A stretch of DNA of 64,000 nt. It comes from Streptomyces meridianus. Its GTDB lineage: Bacteria; Actinomycetota; Actinomycetes; Streptomycetales; Streptomycetaceae. Location: the NCBI RefSeq assembly GCF_023703325.1, contig NZ_JAMQGM010000043.1, positions 39,002 to 103,001 on the forward strand, read 5' to 3'. Numbering within the stretch: position 1 is the stretch's first letter; the number at the start of each line of letters is the position of its first letter. The translations under genes were made by a program, and so were the position numbers. The notes beneath the pieces are model-generated. The model saw only the letters and a program-made list of their open reading frames with translations. It ran no database searches and was not told the origin of the DNA. Below, one piece after another: positions 56,415 through 64,000 of the stretch.

Positions 56415-58010
56415 TCACTGGTCCAGGACGGACGCCGTCTCCGTCGCGCGGCCCGGTTCGGCGCTCTCGGCAATCCGCTCGGTGTCGCTCTTGATGGAGC
56501 GCAGGGCGATGGTGGCGCCGATCGCCGCGAGCGCCATGACGGCCGCAGCGGCGTACGAGGCCGCGTGCACCTCGATGGTGAAAGCCTCCCTGGCGGCCCT
56601 GATCAGGGAATCGGCCGCGCGCGCAGGCAGCTGCTCGGCGGCCGCGAGCGCGCCGCCGATGGTCTGCCGGGCCGACTCCAGTGCCGCTGCGGGCACTCCG
56701 TCCGGGGAGTCCAGGGCGGAGCTGTGCCGGTAGACGGTGGCGCCCACGCTGCCGAGCACGGCGATACCGAGGGCTCCGCCGAACTCCTGCCCTGTCTGCA
56801 GCAGCGCCGACGCCGATCCCGCCTTGTCCGGGGGCGCCTGACCAACGACCATCTCGGTGACCAGCGTCAGCACCGGCGTGAGGCCCACCGCCAGGGCGAT
56901 GATGCCGATGAGCAGCATCAACAGGCCGTCCTCGGCCGGGAGCCGGGTGAGCATCAGCAACGCCAGGGTCGCGATCGTGAACCCGCCGCCGATGATGTAG
57001 GCGGGCCGTACCGTGCGCACCAGCATCGTCGCCACCGGGATCGCCGCACCGACCGCGACCGTGCCGGGCAGCGTCCACAGGGCGGAGCGCAGGGCCGACA
57101 TGCCCAGCACGGACTGCAGGTACTGGGTGCTGAAGAGCGAGTAGCCCACCAGGGTGAACGAGGCCAGCATGTTGGCGCTCAGCGACGGAACGAAGGTGCG
57201 GTAGCGGAACAGCTCGATGTCGATGACGGGGTGAGGTGTCGTCCGCTGCCGGCGGACGAAGACCCAGGCGAAGAAGAGTCCCACCACGATCGACAGTGCC
57301 GGCAACGGCTGCACGCCGTCGAGCGCGATCTTCTTGAAGCCGTAGATCACCGGCAGGACGGCCGCGAGCGAGAGGGCCGAGCTCAGCAGGTCGAAGCGTC
57401 CGGCCACCGCGGTCCGGAATTCGGGCAGCAGCAGAGGGCCGAGCACCAGCAGCACGATCATCACCGGAACGTTGATCAGGAAGATCGACCCCCACCAGAA
57501 CTGGCTCAGCAGCGCGCCGCTGACGACCGGTCCGAGTGCCGCGCCGGCTGCCATGCCCGTGGACCAGACGGCGACGGCCGTGCGGCGCTGGGTCTGGTCG
57601 TGGAACAGGTTGCGGATGAGCGCCAGGGTGGACGGCATGAGCGTCGCTCCGCCGATGCCCTGAAGGGCACGGGCGGCGGTGAGAATCGTCGGGTTGCCGG
57701 CGTAAGCGGCGGCGACGGAGCCGATACCGAACGCGGCCGCTCCGATGAGTAACAGCCGACGACGGCCGATGCGGTCCCCCAGCGAGCCCATGGTGATCAG
57801 CACACCGGCCAGGACGAAGCCGTACATGTCGATCAGCCACAGCTGTTCGGTGCTGGTCGGCTGCAGGTCGCGGCTGATGGACGGAACCGCGAAGTAGAGG
57901 ACCGTCAGGTCCATGGAGACCAGGAGGACCGGGAGCAGGAGCACCCCGAGGGCGATCCACTCCTTGCGACCGGCCTTGGCCTGTGGAGAAGTTGCGTTGA
58001 CTTCACTCAT
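56415..58010 (-). CDS. DHA2-family MFS drug exporter (14-TMS type)
   Basis: A 531-residue EmrB/QacA-type permease. GSLGDRIGRRRLLLIGAAAFG is the loop motif, LQGIGGATLMPSTLALIRNLF and STGMAAGAALGPVVSGALLSQFWW are DHA2 hallmarks (motif C), and about 14 hydrophobic helices are present. It should pump the cluster's product out by proton antiport. It is divergent from a TetR gene across 76 bp containing a palindrome, the classic repressor-controlled exporter arrangement. No ribosome site is visible before ATG 58010, so a leaderless or weakly initiated message is possible. Confidence 0.93.
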   Translation of the reverse strand: MSEVNATSPQAKAGRKEWIALGVLLLPVLLVSMDLTVLYFAVPSISRDLQPTSTEQLWLIDMYGFVLAGVLITMGSLGDRIGRRRLLLIGAAAFGIGSVAAAYAGNPTILTAARALQGIGGATLMPSTLALIRNLFHDQTQRRTAVAVWSTGMAAGAALGPVVSGALLSQFWWGSIFLINVPVMIVLLVLGPLLLPEFRTAVAGRFDLLSSALSLAAVLPVIYGFKKIALDGVQPLPALSIVVGLFFAWVFVRRQRTTPHPVIDIELFRYRTFVPSLSANMLASFTLVGYSLFSTQYLQSVLGMSALRSALWTLPGTVAVGAAIPVATMLVRTVRPAYIIGGGFTIATLALLMLTRLPAEDGLLMLLIGIIALAVGLTPVLTLVTEMVVGQAPPDKAGSASALLQTGQEFGGALGIAVLGSVGATVYRHSSALDSPDGVPAAALESARQTIGGALAAAEQLPARAADSLIRAAREAFTIEVHAASYAAAAVMALAAIGATIALRSIKSDTERIAESAEPGRATETASVLDQ

Positions 58011-58046
58011 GGGGAGAACAATACAAGCGTCTTGCACGTGCGTATA

Positions 58047-58058
58047 GTACGTACGTAC
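58047..58058. promoter_or_regulatory. TetR operator candidate, perfect palindrome
   Basis: GTACGTACGTAC is a 12-bp perfect palindrome in the divergent exporter/TetR promoter, next to TATAGT. It is the probable binding site of the regulator at 58087. Confidence 0.6.
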
Positions 58059-58086
58059 ATTCAACCGAAAGGGTGAGGTCAGCGGC

Positions 58087-58680
58087 ATGGGACATCGAGA
58101 GGACCTGCTTGACGGCGCCGAGGCGTGCCTGCTTCGCAAGGGCTACTCCGGGACCACGGCCCGCGACATCGTGGCAGCCTCCGGAGCGCAACTCGGCTCC
58201 ATCGGCTACCACTTCGGCTCCAAGGAGGCGCTGATGAACGCGGCGCTGGTACGGGCGACCGAGAAGTGGGGCGATCAACTGGAACAGGCGCTGACCGCGG
58301 CCTCCGACCCCTCGGCCGGCCCCCGGGAACACTTCGAGATCGTCTGGGACCGCATCATCGACCTGATCGGCCGCCACCGGGCGCTGTGGGCGGCACAGTT
58401 CGAGGCCTTCTCCCTGATGCAGCGGTCTCCCGACATCCGGCGGTTCCTCGCCGAATCCCAGGAGCATGCCCGCGACGGTCTGAGCGCCCTGCTCCAGCAG
58501 TTCGAGGGGGAGCACGACCCGGACACCGCCGCACGCATCGGCTCCTTCCATCTGGCACTGATGACCGGGCTGATCGCCCAGTGCCTCGCCTCGCCGGAGA
58601 ACGCGCCCACCGGGCGTGACCTGGCCGAGGCCATCCGGGTGATGGCGGAGTCCATCGCCGGCCCCGGGCCGGCCGCCTGA
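58087..58680 (+). CDS. TetR-family transcriptional regulator
   Basis: A 197-residue one-component repressor. The N-terminal HTH is AEACLLRKGYSGTTARDIV and GAQLGSIGYHFGSKEALMNAAL (about 10-52), the standard TetR DNA-reading helix pair. The C-terminal ligand-binding domain is all-helical. Divergent placement next to the DHA2 exporter suggests that it represses exporter and itself at the 58047-58058 palindrome, with the exported compound or an intermediate as inducer. GGGTGAGG lies upstream of the ATG. Confidence 0.92.
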   Translation: MGHREDLLDGAEACLLRKGYSGTTARDIVAASGAQLGSIGYHFGSKEALMNAALVRATEKWGDQLEQALTAASDPSAGPREHFEIVWDRIIDLIGRHRALWAAQFEAFSLMQRSPDIRRFLAESQEHARDGLSALLQQFEGEHDPDTAARIGSFHLALMTGLIAQCLASPENAPTGRDLAEAIRVMAESIAGPGPAA

Positions 58681-58689
58681 CGTACGCAC

Positions 58690-58724
58690 ACCGAGGGCCC
58701 GGCCGTCCCGGCCGGGCCCTCGGT
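58690..58724. terminator. Bidirectional hairpin between TetR and adenylation genes
   Basis: ACCGAGGGCCCGGCCG and CGGCCGGGCCCTCGGT form a perfect 16-bp stem with a TCC loop, between convergent genes. Confidence 0.9.
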
Positions 58725-58754
58725 GCCGCGCCCGCCGCGGCGAGGTGCGGTCGG

Positions 58755-60359
58755 TCAGCCCTGCGGGGCCGTCAGCCCGGCCACCAGAGCCCGCCGATCG
58801 GTCTTGCCGTTGGGGGTCAGTGGCAGGGCCTCGATCAGGCGCACCCGACGGGGAATCATGTAGGCAGGCAGCGTCTGCTTGCAGAACGCGCTCAGCGCGG
58901 TCTCGTCGACGGGACCCGCTCCCGGTGCGGGCACCGCGAACGCCGTCAGAAGCGGATCGTCACCCCCCTCACGTGGAAGGACCACGGCAGCGGCCGCGAC
59001 GACGTCCGGGTGCTCCAGCAGCCGGCGCTCGATCTCCCCCAGTTCCACCCGGTTGCCCCTGATCTTCACCTGGAGGTCTGCACGGCCGACGAAGTACAGC
59101 CCGCCGTCCTCGCCCCACTCCGCCAAGTCCCCGGACTTGTAGACGACCTGGCCCGAACGCGGATCGAGGGGGTCGGGGACCAGCACCGCGCGGGTTCCCT
59201 CGGGGTCGTCCCAGTATCCGGTGAACAGTGACGGGCCGCGCAGGTGGATCTCGCCGACCACGCCGGGGGCCTCGACGGGCGCGCCCTTCTTGTCGACGAG
59301 CAGGATCTCCGCCCCGTCATAGGCCTGTCCGATGGACAACCGGTTCCGACCCGCGGGCAGCGGGTTGGGAACCTCCGTGAGCGAGAACGCCATGGTCTCG
59401 GTGGGCCCGAAGCAGTTCACCACCCTCACCCCCGGGAGCAGTTCCTGCAGCCGGCGCATTTCGGGCAGTGGAAAGGCCTCGCCGGAGAACAGCACGCCGC
59501 GCACCTGGCCGGCCAGCGTCGCCAGCCCCTCCGGCTCGTGCCGCAACACCGGTCTCCAGATCGACGGCACCCCGTTGACCTGGGTGGCGCCGGTGTCCGC
59601 GAGGAACCGCAGCAGACGGCGCGGCCAGGGCAGCAGATCACGCGGGATCGGCACGAGAGCCGCGCCGCTGCCCAGCGTCAGACCGATGTCCAGCAGCGAG
59701 AAGTCGAACTGTAGCGGCGATGCGGTGGCGACCCGGTCCTGCGGCCCGACGATGCCCTGCCGCAACATGCCCCTGTAGAAGGCCAGCACCCCGCGATGGC
59801 TCATGACGACGCCCTTGGGCCGGCCGGTGGTGCCGGAGGTGAAGATCATGTATGCGGCGTCGGTGGTCACCGGGGTGCGCCGAAGCCTGACCCGGGGCCC
59901 GGGGTGCCTTTCGACGGTGACGCCGGCGGGACCGAACCGGGCGGTGCCGACCGGGGCGGGCACCCCGTCCCGGCGACCCTGCTCCGTCTGCAGGTGGAGC
60001 ACCGGCTGCGCGGCGGCGACGACGGACAGCAGCCGGGCCGCAGGCACCTCGGGGCCGACCGGGACGAAGGCGGCCCCCAACAGCGAGCAGGCAAGCACCA
60101 TCGCCACCGCGCAGGCCGAGTTGTCGGACTCGAGGATCACGCGGTCGCCGACACCGACGCCGGCCCGATCCAGGGCGACGGCGTAGTCGTGGGCCCGGGA
60201 TTCGAGTTCACCGTACGTCAGGAAGCGGATACCGCCGTCCGTGCCGGGCTCCAGCACGGCGGGACGGTCCGGATCGGTGTGCGCGGTGGCCAGCATGAGC
60301 TCGTGGATCCGCTGGGGCTCACCGTGCACGAGTGCGGGAACTGCAGTTGTCCGACTCAC
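58755..60359 (-). CDS. Stand-alone adenylation enzyme, VinN/IdnL1-like beta-amino acid:ACP ligase
   Basis: A 534-residue adenylating enzyme. Core motifs: AYMIFTSGTTGRPKGVVMSHRG, CFGPTETMAFSLTEVP, VVYKSGDLAEW, GRADLQVKIRGNRVELGEIERRL and the catalytic lysine in LTPNGKTDRRALV. The pocket region SPLQFDFSLLDIGLTLGSGAAL resembles beta-amino-acid-specific enzymes of macrolactam clusters (VinN, IdnL1), in which the recognition Asp is shifted compared with alpha-amino acid codes. It should load the beta-amino acid made by the aminomutase pair onto the ACP at 53005. GTG start with CGGAG 7 nt upstream. It sits 36 nt after the PKS gene and is probably in the same transcript. Confidence 0.85.
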   Translation of the reverse strand: MSRTTAVPALVHGEPQRIHELMLATAHTDPDRPAVLEPGTDGGIRFLTYGELESRAHDYAVALDRAGVGVGDRVILESDNSACAVAMVLACSLLGAAFVPVGPEVPAARLLSVVAAAQPVLHLQTEQGRRDGVPAPVGTARFGPAGVTVERHPGPRVRLRRTPVTTDAAYMIFTSGTTGRPKGVVMSHRGVLAFYRGMLRQGIVGPQDRVATASPLQFDFSLLDIGLTLGSGAALVPIPRDLLPWPRRLLRFLADTGATQVNGVPSIWRPVLRHEPEGLATLAGQVRGVLFSGEAFPLPEMRRLQELLPGVRVVNCFGPTETMAFSLTEVPNPLPAGRNRLSIGQAYDGAEILLVDKKGAPVEAPGVVGEIHLRGPSLFTGYWDDPEGTRAVLVPDPLDPRSGQVVYKSGDLAEWGEDGGLYFVGRADLQVKIRGNRVELGEIERRLLEHPDVVAAAAVVLPREGGDDPLLTAFAVPAPGAGPVDETALSAFCKQTLPAYMIPRRVRLIEALPLTPNGKTDRRALVAGLTAPQG

Positions 60360-60395
60360 CGCGGACTCCGTTTCTGTTCGAAAGGGCGTAGGGCG

Positions 60396-63300
60396 TCAGG
60401 AGATCCGCTGGTCCAGGTGCGCCAGCCAGTGATCGATGACGGGTGCGGTCGTGCCCACGTGCTGTTCGACGACGGTGAAGTGCGTACCGGGCACGGTGAC
60501 CACACGGTCCGCGCCGTCCCATTGGGCCTGCCAGTCGCCGCCCGGATCGACCGGGTCGTCGTCGCCGAGCCGGAACAGGTCGCCGGCGCGCACGAGCAGC
60601 ACGGGGGTGTCGATGTCGTCCTTCCGGAACTGCGGGAGGATCTCCACGTACCGGCCCATCGCCGAGAGTTCGGCACTGCTGAACGCGCCGAGCGTGGCGG
60701 CCTTGTCCGGCACCGCGAAGGCCATCTGGTCGAACAGAGCGTCATTGGCAGCGTCCCCGACCCGGTAGGTGTCCACCAGGACCAGACCGGCGGGCCGCAC
60801 ACCCTGCGCCTCCAGACGGGCCACCGTGGCGTGCGCCAGCAGGCCCCCCGAGGAGAAGCCGAGGAGTGCGAACGGCTCGGCCTCGGCGGCCCGCAGCACG
60901 GCGGCGGCGAGGGCGTCGACGGCTGCCTCGAACGAGGCGGGCAGCGCCTCGCCGCGCCCGAAGCCCGGTGTGGGGATGCCGAACACCGGCATGGACAGCC
61001 GGGCGGCGAGGCGCGCGTGCTGGTGCACACCGCCCGCCACGGTGGGCGTGCTGAGACAGATCAGCCGTGGCAGCTTCTCCGTGCCCTCGACCGGTGCGGA
61101 CTTCGCCCCGTACGACACCGCGCGCGGAAGGTCACCGAGGTCGGCGGCGCCGGTGAAGGCCGGGCGCAGCGCGGCGACCGCCCGGAGCATGGCGAGGCCC
61201 GGCTGCAGTTTTCCGGACAGGATGGCGTCGAGGAACAGTCCGTAGAGCGAGTCGTCCGGCACTTCATGCTCCGGTGCGGCGGCCGTGGGCTCGGCGGGCC
61301 CTGCCTCCGCCACCGCGTCCCGCAGGTGAGTGCTCACCCGGCGGGCGAGGTCCAGCGGGTTCTCGCTGTCGAACACCGCCATGGCCGGCAGGGACAGCCC
61401 CGTCGCCGTGTTGAGCCGGTTGCGCAGCTCTACGGCGCTGAGCGAGTCGAACCCGGCCTCGAGGAATCCGGCCTCGGGGTCGAGCGCGTGCGCGTCCGCG
61501 TGACCGAGGACCTCGGCTGCGTCGGCCAGCACGGTCTCCAGGACGGTCCGCTCACGCTCCGCGTCGTCGAGCCCCCGCACCCGGGAGCGCAAATCGACGG
61601 CCCGGGCGGCCGAGCCGGCGGCAGAGCGACGGCGCACGGCAGGCGCCAGGCCACGAAGCAGGGCGGGGATCTCGTCGGTCCTGGCGCGCAGACCGGCGGG
61701 GTCGACGCGCAGCGGGACCAATCCGGGGGCCCCGGCCGCCGCGGCCGCGTCGAAGAGCCGGAGCCCCTCCTCCTCCGACAGCGCAGGTGTACCCGTCCTC
61801 CGCATCCGCTGAAGGTCGGTGGCGCTGAGCCACTGGCTCAGTCCGGTCGCCACATCCCACAGGCCGAAGGCCATCGACGTGGCGGGCAGGCCGGCCGCGT
61901 GCCGATGCTGGGCCAGCGCGTCGAGGAACACGTTGGCCGCCGCGTAGTTGCCCTGCCCGGCGGCCATCACCAGGCCGCCGGCCGAAGAGAAGAGCACGAA
62001 TGCCGAGAGGTCCAGCCCAGCGGTCAATTCGTGCAGGTGCCAGGCCGCGTCGGCCTTCGCCCGCAGTACGGCGTCCACATGGTCGGGTGTGAGCGCTTCG
62101 ACCAGTCCGTTGTGGCCGATTCCGGCAGCGTGCACGATTCCGCGCAGCGGATGGTCCGGGTCGATGCCGCCGAGCAGTCCGGCGACCGCATGCCGGTCGG
62201 AGACGTCGCAGGCGACGATGTCCGCATGCGCACCCAACGCGTGCAACTCGGAACGCAGTTCGGCGGCGCCCGGAGCATCCGGCCCACGACGGCTCGTGAG
62301 CAGCAGGCGCCGCACCCCGTGGTCGGTCACCAGGTGCCGGGCGACGATGGCGCCGAGTCCGCCGGTGCCTCCGGTGATCAGGACCGTGCCCCGCGGGTCC
62401 CAGGGAGCGTCCGCGCCTCCCACTGCCGCGCGGACCAGCCGGGGCGCCAGCACGGTGCCGCCACGGACGGCCAGTTCGGGCTCGCCGGAACCGAGCGCGG
62501 CGGGGATCGCGTGCAGTGACTCCGGGGCGTCGTCGAGGTCCAGCAGGACGAACCGGCCGGGGTGCTCCGCCTGCGCCGCCCGCACCAGGCCCCACACCGG
62601 AGCCTGGCGGACGTCGACGTGCGAACCGTCGTGCACGGCCATGGCATTGCGGGTGACCAGGACGAGGCGTGATCCGGCGAACCGCGGTTCGGCCAGCCAT
62701 CGCTGCGCGGCCTCCAGCGCCGTGTTCACTGCCGTGCGCACCCCGACGAGCACGTCGTCTCCGCCATCGTCTGCTGCGGAGGTGACGGCGGGGCCGGGGA
62801 GCACGACCGGCAGCACGACGGTGTCCGGCACCGGAGATGCGCCGGCGGCCAGCGCCTCCAGGCCGGCGACCACGGGGAGGTCCGGGTCGGCGTCGAGGCC
62901 GGGGCCGGCGAGGGCCCACCCCACGGGGGTGGCGGCCTCCGGCACCGGTGTCCAGTCCACGGTCAGCAGGGCCTCGTGGAGCCCGTCCGCGCCGGCCAAG
63001 TGCCCGGCCGCCACCGGGCGGAGCAGCAGCGCGTCCACCGTGGCCACCGGCGCTCCCGCGCCGTCGGCCAGATCGATCCGCACGGCGTGGCGCTGTTCCC
63101 CGGCGGGTGAGAGCCGGACGCGCGCCTCGGTCGCACCCGTGGCGTGCAGGGTCACACCGGTCCAGGTGAACGGCAGCAGCGCCTGCCGCTGGTCCTCCTC
63201 CGCGCCCAGACCGCCGAAGCCCAGAGCGTGCATCGCCGCGTCGAGGAGCGCGGGGTGCAGCCCGTACGCGGCGGCCTCGGTGTGTGCCGTCCCGGGCAGG

Positions 63301-64000
63301 GCGACCTCGGCGAAGAGTTCCTCGCCGCGGCGCCAGGCCGTCCTCACGCCCCGGAACACCGGGCCGTAGCCGAATCCGCGGTCTTCCAGCAGGTCGTAGA
63401 GGTCCGTGGTGTCCAGTTCGGTGGCCCCGTCAGGGGGCCACACGGCGAGGTCGGTGCCGGGCCGGGGAGCTCCGGGGCGGAGCACACCGTCGGCGTGCCG
63501 GGCCCACGGCCCGTCCGGCCGGTCCTCGGGCCGGGAGTACACCTGCACGCCGCGCCGCGCGCGTTCGTCGGGAGCGCCGACGACGACCTGGAGGGCGACG
63601 CCGCCCTCGTCGGGGAGGACGAGCGGTGCCTGGAGGGTGAGTTCGTCGAGCACCTGACATCCCACCCGGTCACCTGCCTGGACGGCGAGTTCCACGAAGC
63701 CGGTGCCGGGGAACAGGACATTGCCGAGAACGGCGTGGTCCGAGAGCCACGGCCGGCCGGTGAGCGAGAGCCGGGAGGTGAAGGTGACCGCGTCCGAGTC
63801 GGGTGAGGGCACGCCGGCCGCCAGCAGCGGGTGGTCCAGGGCGATCTGGCCCGCCGCGGTGGCGTCACTCGTGGGCTTGGCCGGTTCGACCCAGTAGCGG
63901 GCCCGTTGGAAGGGGTAGGTGGGCAGGTCGATGCGGCGGGCGCCGGTGCCGTCGAAGAATGCGGACCAGTCGACCTCGGCCCCGGTGACGTGCAGCCGGC
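60396..64000 (-). CDS. Type I modular polyketide synthase, terminal part: (AT)-DH-KR-ACP-TE, cut by window edge
   Basis: The last 1,200 residues of a larger PKS whose N terminus lies beyond the right edge. The first visible residues are the post-AT linker (IDLPTYPFQRARYWVEP). DH (about 53-330) has HAVLGNVLFPGTGF with His88, and HPALLDA. KR (from about 340; nucleotide site TVLITGGTGGLG near 535) has SSAGG and the Tyr in GQGNYAAAN near 685. ACP Ser852 lies in GFDSLSAVEL. TE (about 910-1200) has Ser1049 in GFSSGG. The module should leave a double bond after reduction and dehydration, then release the chain, most likely as a macrolactam. The KR lacks the LDD motif of B-type reductases. Confidence 0.95.
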   Translation of the reverse strand, partial: RLHVTGAEVDWSAFFDGTGARRIDLPTYPFQRARYWVEPAKPTSDATAAGQIALDHPLLAAGVPSPDSDAVTFTSRLSLTGRPWLSDHAVLGNVLFPGTGFVELAVQAGDRVGCQVLDELTLQAPLVLPDEGGVALQVVVGAPDERARRGVQVYSRPEDRPDGPWARHADGVLRPGAPRPGTDLAVWPPDGATELDTTDLYDLLEDRGFGYGPVFRGVRTAWRRGEELFAEVALPGTAHTEAAAYGLHPALLDAAMHALGFGGLGAEEDQRQALLPFTWTGVTLHATGATEARVRLSPAGEQRHAVRIDLADGAGAPVATVDALLLRPVAAGHLAGADGLHEALLTVDWTPVPEAATPVGWALAGPGLDADPDLPVVAGLEALAAGASPVPDTVVLPVVLPGPAVTSAADDGGDDVLVGVRTAVNTALEAAQRWLAEPRFAGSRLVLVTRNAMAVHDGSHVDVRQAPVWGLVRAAQAEHPGRFVLLDLDDAPESLHAIPAALGSGEPELAVRGGTVLAPRLVRAAVGGADAPWDPRGTVLITGGTGGLGAIVARHLVTDHGVRRLLLTSRRGPDAPGAAELRSELHALGAHADIVACDVSDRHAVAGLLGGIDPDHPLRGIVHAAGIGHNGLVEALTPDHVDAVLRAKADAAWHLHELTAGLDLSAFVLFSSAGGLVMAAGQGNYAAANVFLDALAQHRHAAGLPATSMAFGLWDVATGLSQWLSATDLQRMRRTGTPALSEEEGLRLFDAAAAAGAPGLVPLRVDPAGLRARTDEIPALLRGLAPAVRRRSAAGSAARAVDLRSRVRGLDDAERERTVLETVLADAAEVLGHADAHALDPEAGFLEAGFDSLSAVELRNRLNTATGLSLPAMAVFDSENPLDLARRVSTHLRDAVAEAGPAEPTAAAPEHEVPDDSLYGLFLDAILSGKLQPGLAMLRAVAALRPAFTGAADLGDLPRAVSYGAKSAPVEGTEKLPRLICLSTPTVAGGVHQHARLAARLSMPVFGIPTPGFGRGEALPASFEAAVDALAAAVLRAAEAEPFALLGFSSGGLLAHATVARLEAQGVRPAGLVLVDTYRVGDAANDALFDQMAFAVPDKAATLGAFSSAELSAMGRYVEILPQFRKDDIDTPVLLVRAGDLFRLGDDDPVDPGGDWQAQWDGADRVVTVPGTHFTVVEQHVGTTAPVIDHWLAHLDQRIS

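Noticed and set aside
59796..62519. Long rightward open frame opposite the adenylation enzyme and PKS
   Set aside because: Antisense to DH/KR/ACP/TE motifs; translation rich in Gly/Arg/Gln without a domain.
1..64000. CRISPR arrays, tRNA or rRNA genes
   Set aside because: No regularly spaced repeats or recognisable cloverleaf or rRNA sequence was noticed by eye; a dedicated search was not possible.

Overview
The window is high-GC actinobacterial DNA, almost certainly from a Streptomyces chromosome. Coding density and third-position GC are very high, Shine-Dalgarno sites are GGAGG-like, GTG starts are frequent, and overlapping ATGA/GTGA gene junctions are common. No tRNA, rRNA or CRISPR array was seen. 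The left half looks like ordinary chromosome-arm gene content. The right half is a dense secondary-metabolism region.

Positions 1-25 kb carry household and catabolic genes. These are a truncated YjbQ-type gene, an MHS-type transporter, an L,D-transpeptidase lipoprotein, an ABC exporter pair with strikingly asymmetric ATP sites, a Ski2-like helicase, tesB and a roadblock/LC7 protein. They continue with a secreted esterase, a MOSC protein, the divergent xylA / xylB-ROK-repressor locus, a peptidoglycan amidase and a PIG-L deacetylase. Last comes a quinone-oxidoreductase/acyl-CoA dehydrogenase operon behind a TetR-type operator.

Positions 25.4-38.9 kb hold an APH(3')-like kinase gene, then a 10.9-kb hybrid PKS-NRPS gene and a translationally coupled MFS exporter. 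The megasynthase reads acyl-AMP ligase, ACP, KS, AT, ACP, luciferase-like monooxygenase, C, A, PCP, C. It should activate a fatty acid, add one malonate, oxidise the chain, join a proline-like residue, and hand over or release the product through a terminal C domain.

Positions 38.9-45.9 kb hold a second MFS gene, a methyltransferase-like remnant, two divergent P450 genes, a SAM methyltransferase and a haloacid dehalogenase. The most notable item is an 18-bp gene encoding Met-Lys-Tyr-Trp-His. It starts 2 nt after a P450 stop codon, has a near-perfect Shine-Dalgarno sequence, and is followed by a terminator hairpin. This fits the MxYxH pattern of biarylitide-type minimal RiPPs, with the precursor placed downstream of the P450.

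Positions 45.9-64 kb look like one end of a beta-amino-acid-primed macrolactam polyketide cluster. They carry a PPTase overlapping a metallophosphoesterase (a PptT/PptH-like pair), a VinK-like acyltransferase, two stand-alone adenylating enzymes and a stand-alone ACP. A KamA-family radical SAM aminomutase is coupled to a PLP enzyme, and a DHA2 exporter lies beside a divergent TetR gene. The window ends in the last PKS module (AT linker, DH, KR, ACP, TE), whose N-terminal part lies beyond the right edge. The aminomutase plus PLP enzyme suggest a glutamate to beta-glutamate to 3-aminobutyrate starter route as in incednine. This is inferred from family resemblance, not demonstrated.
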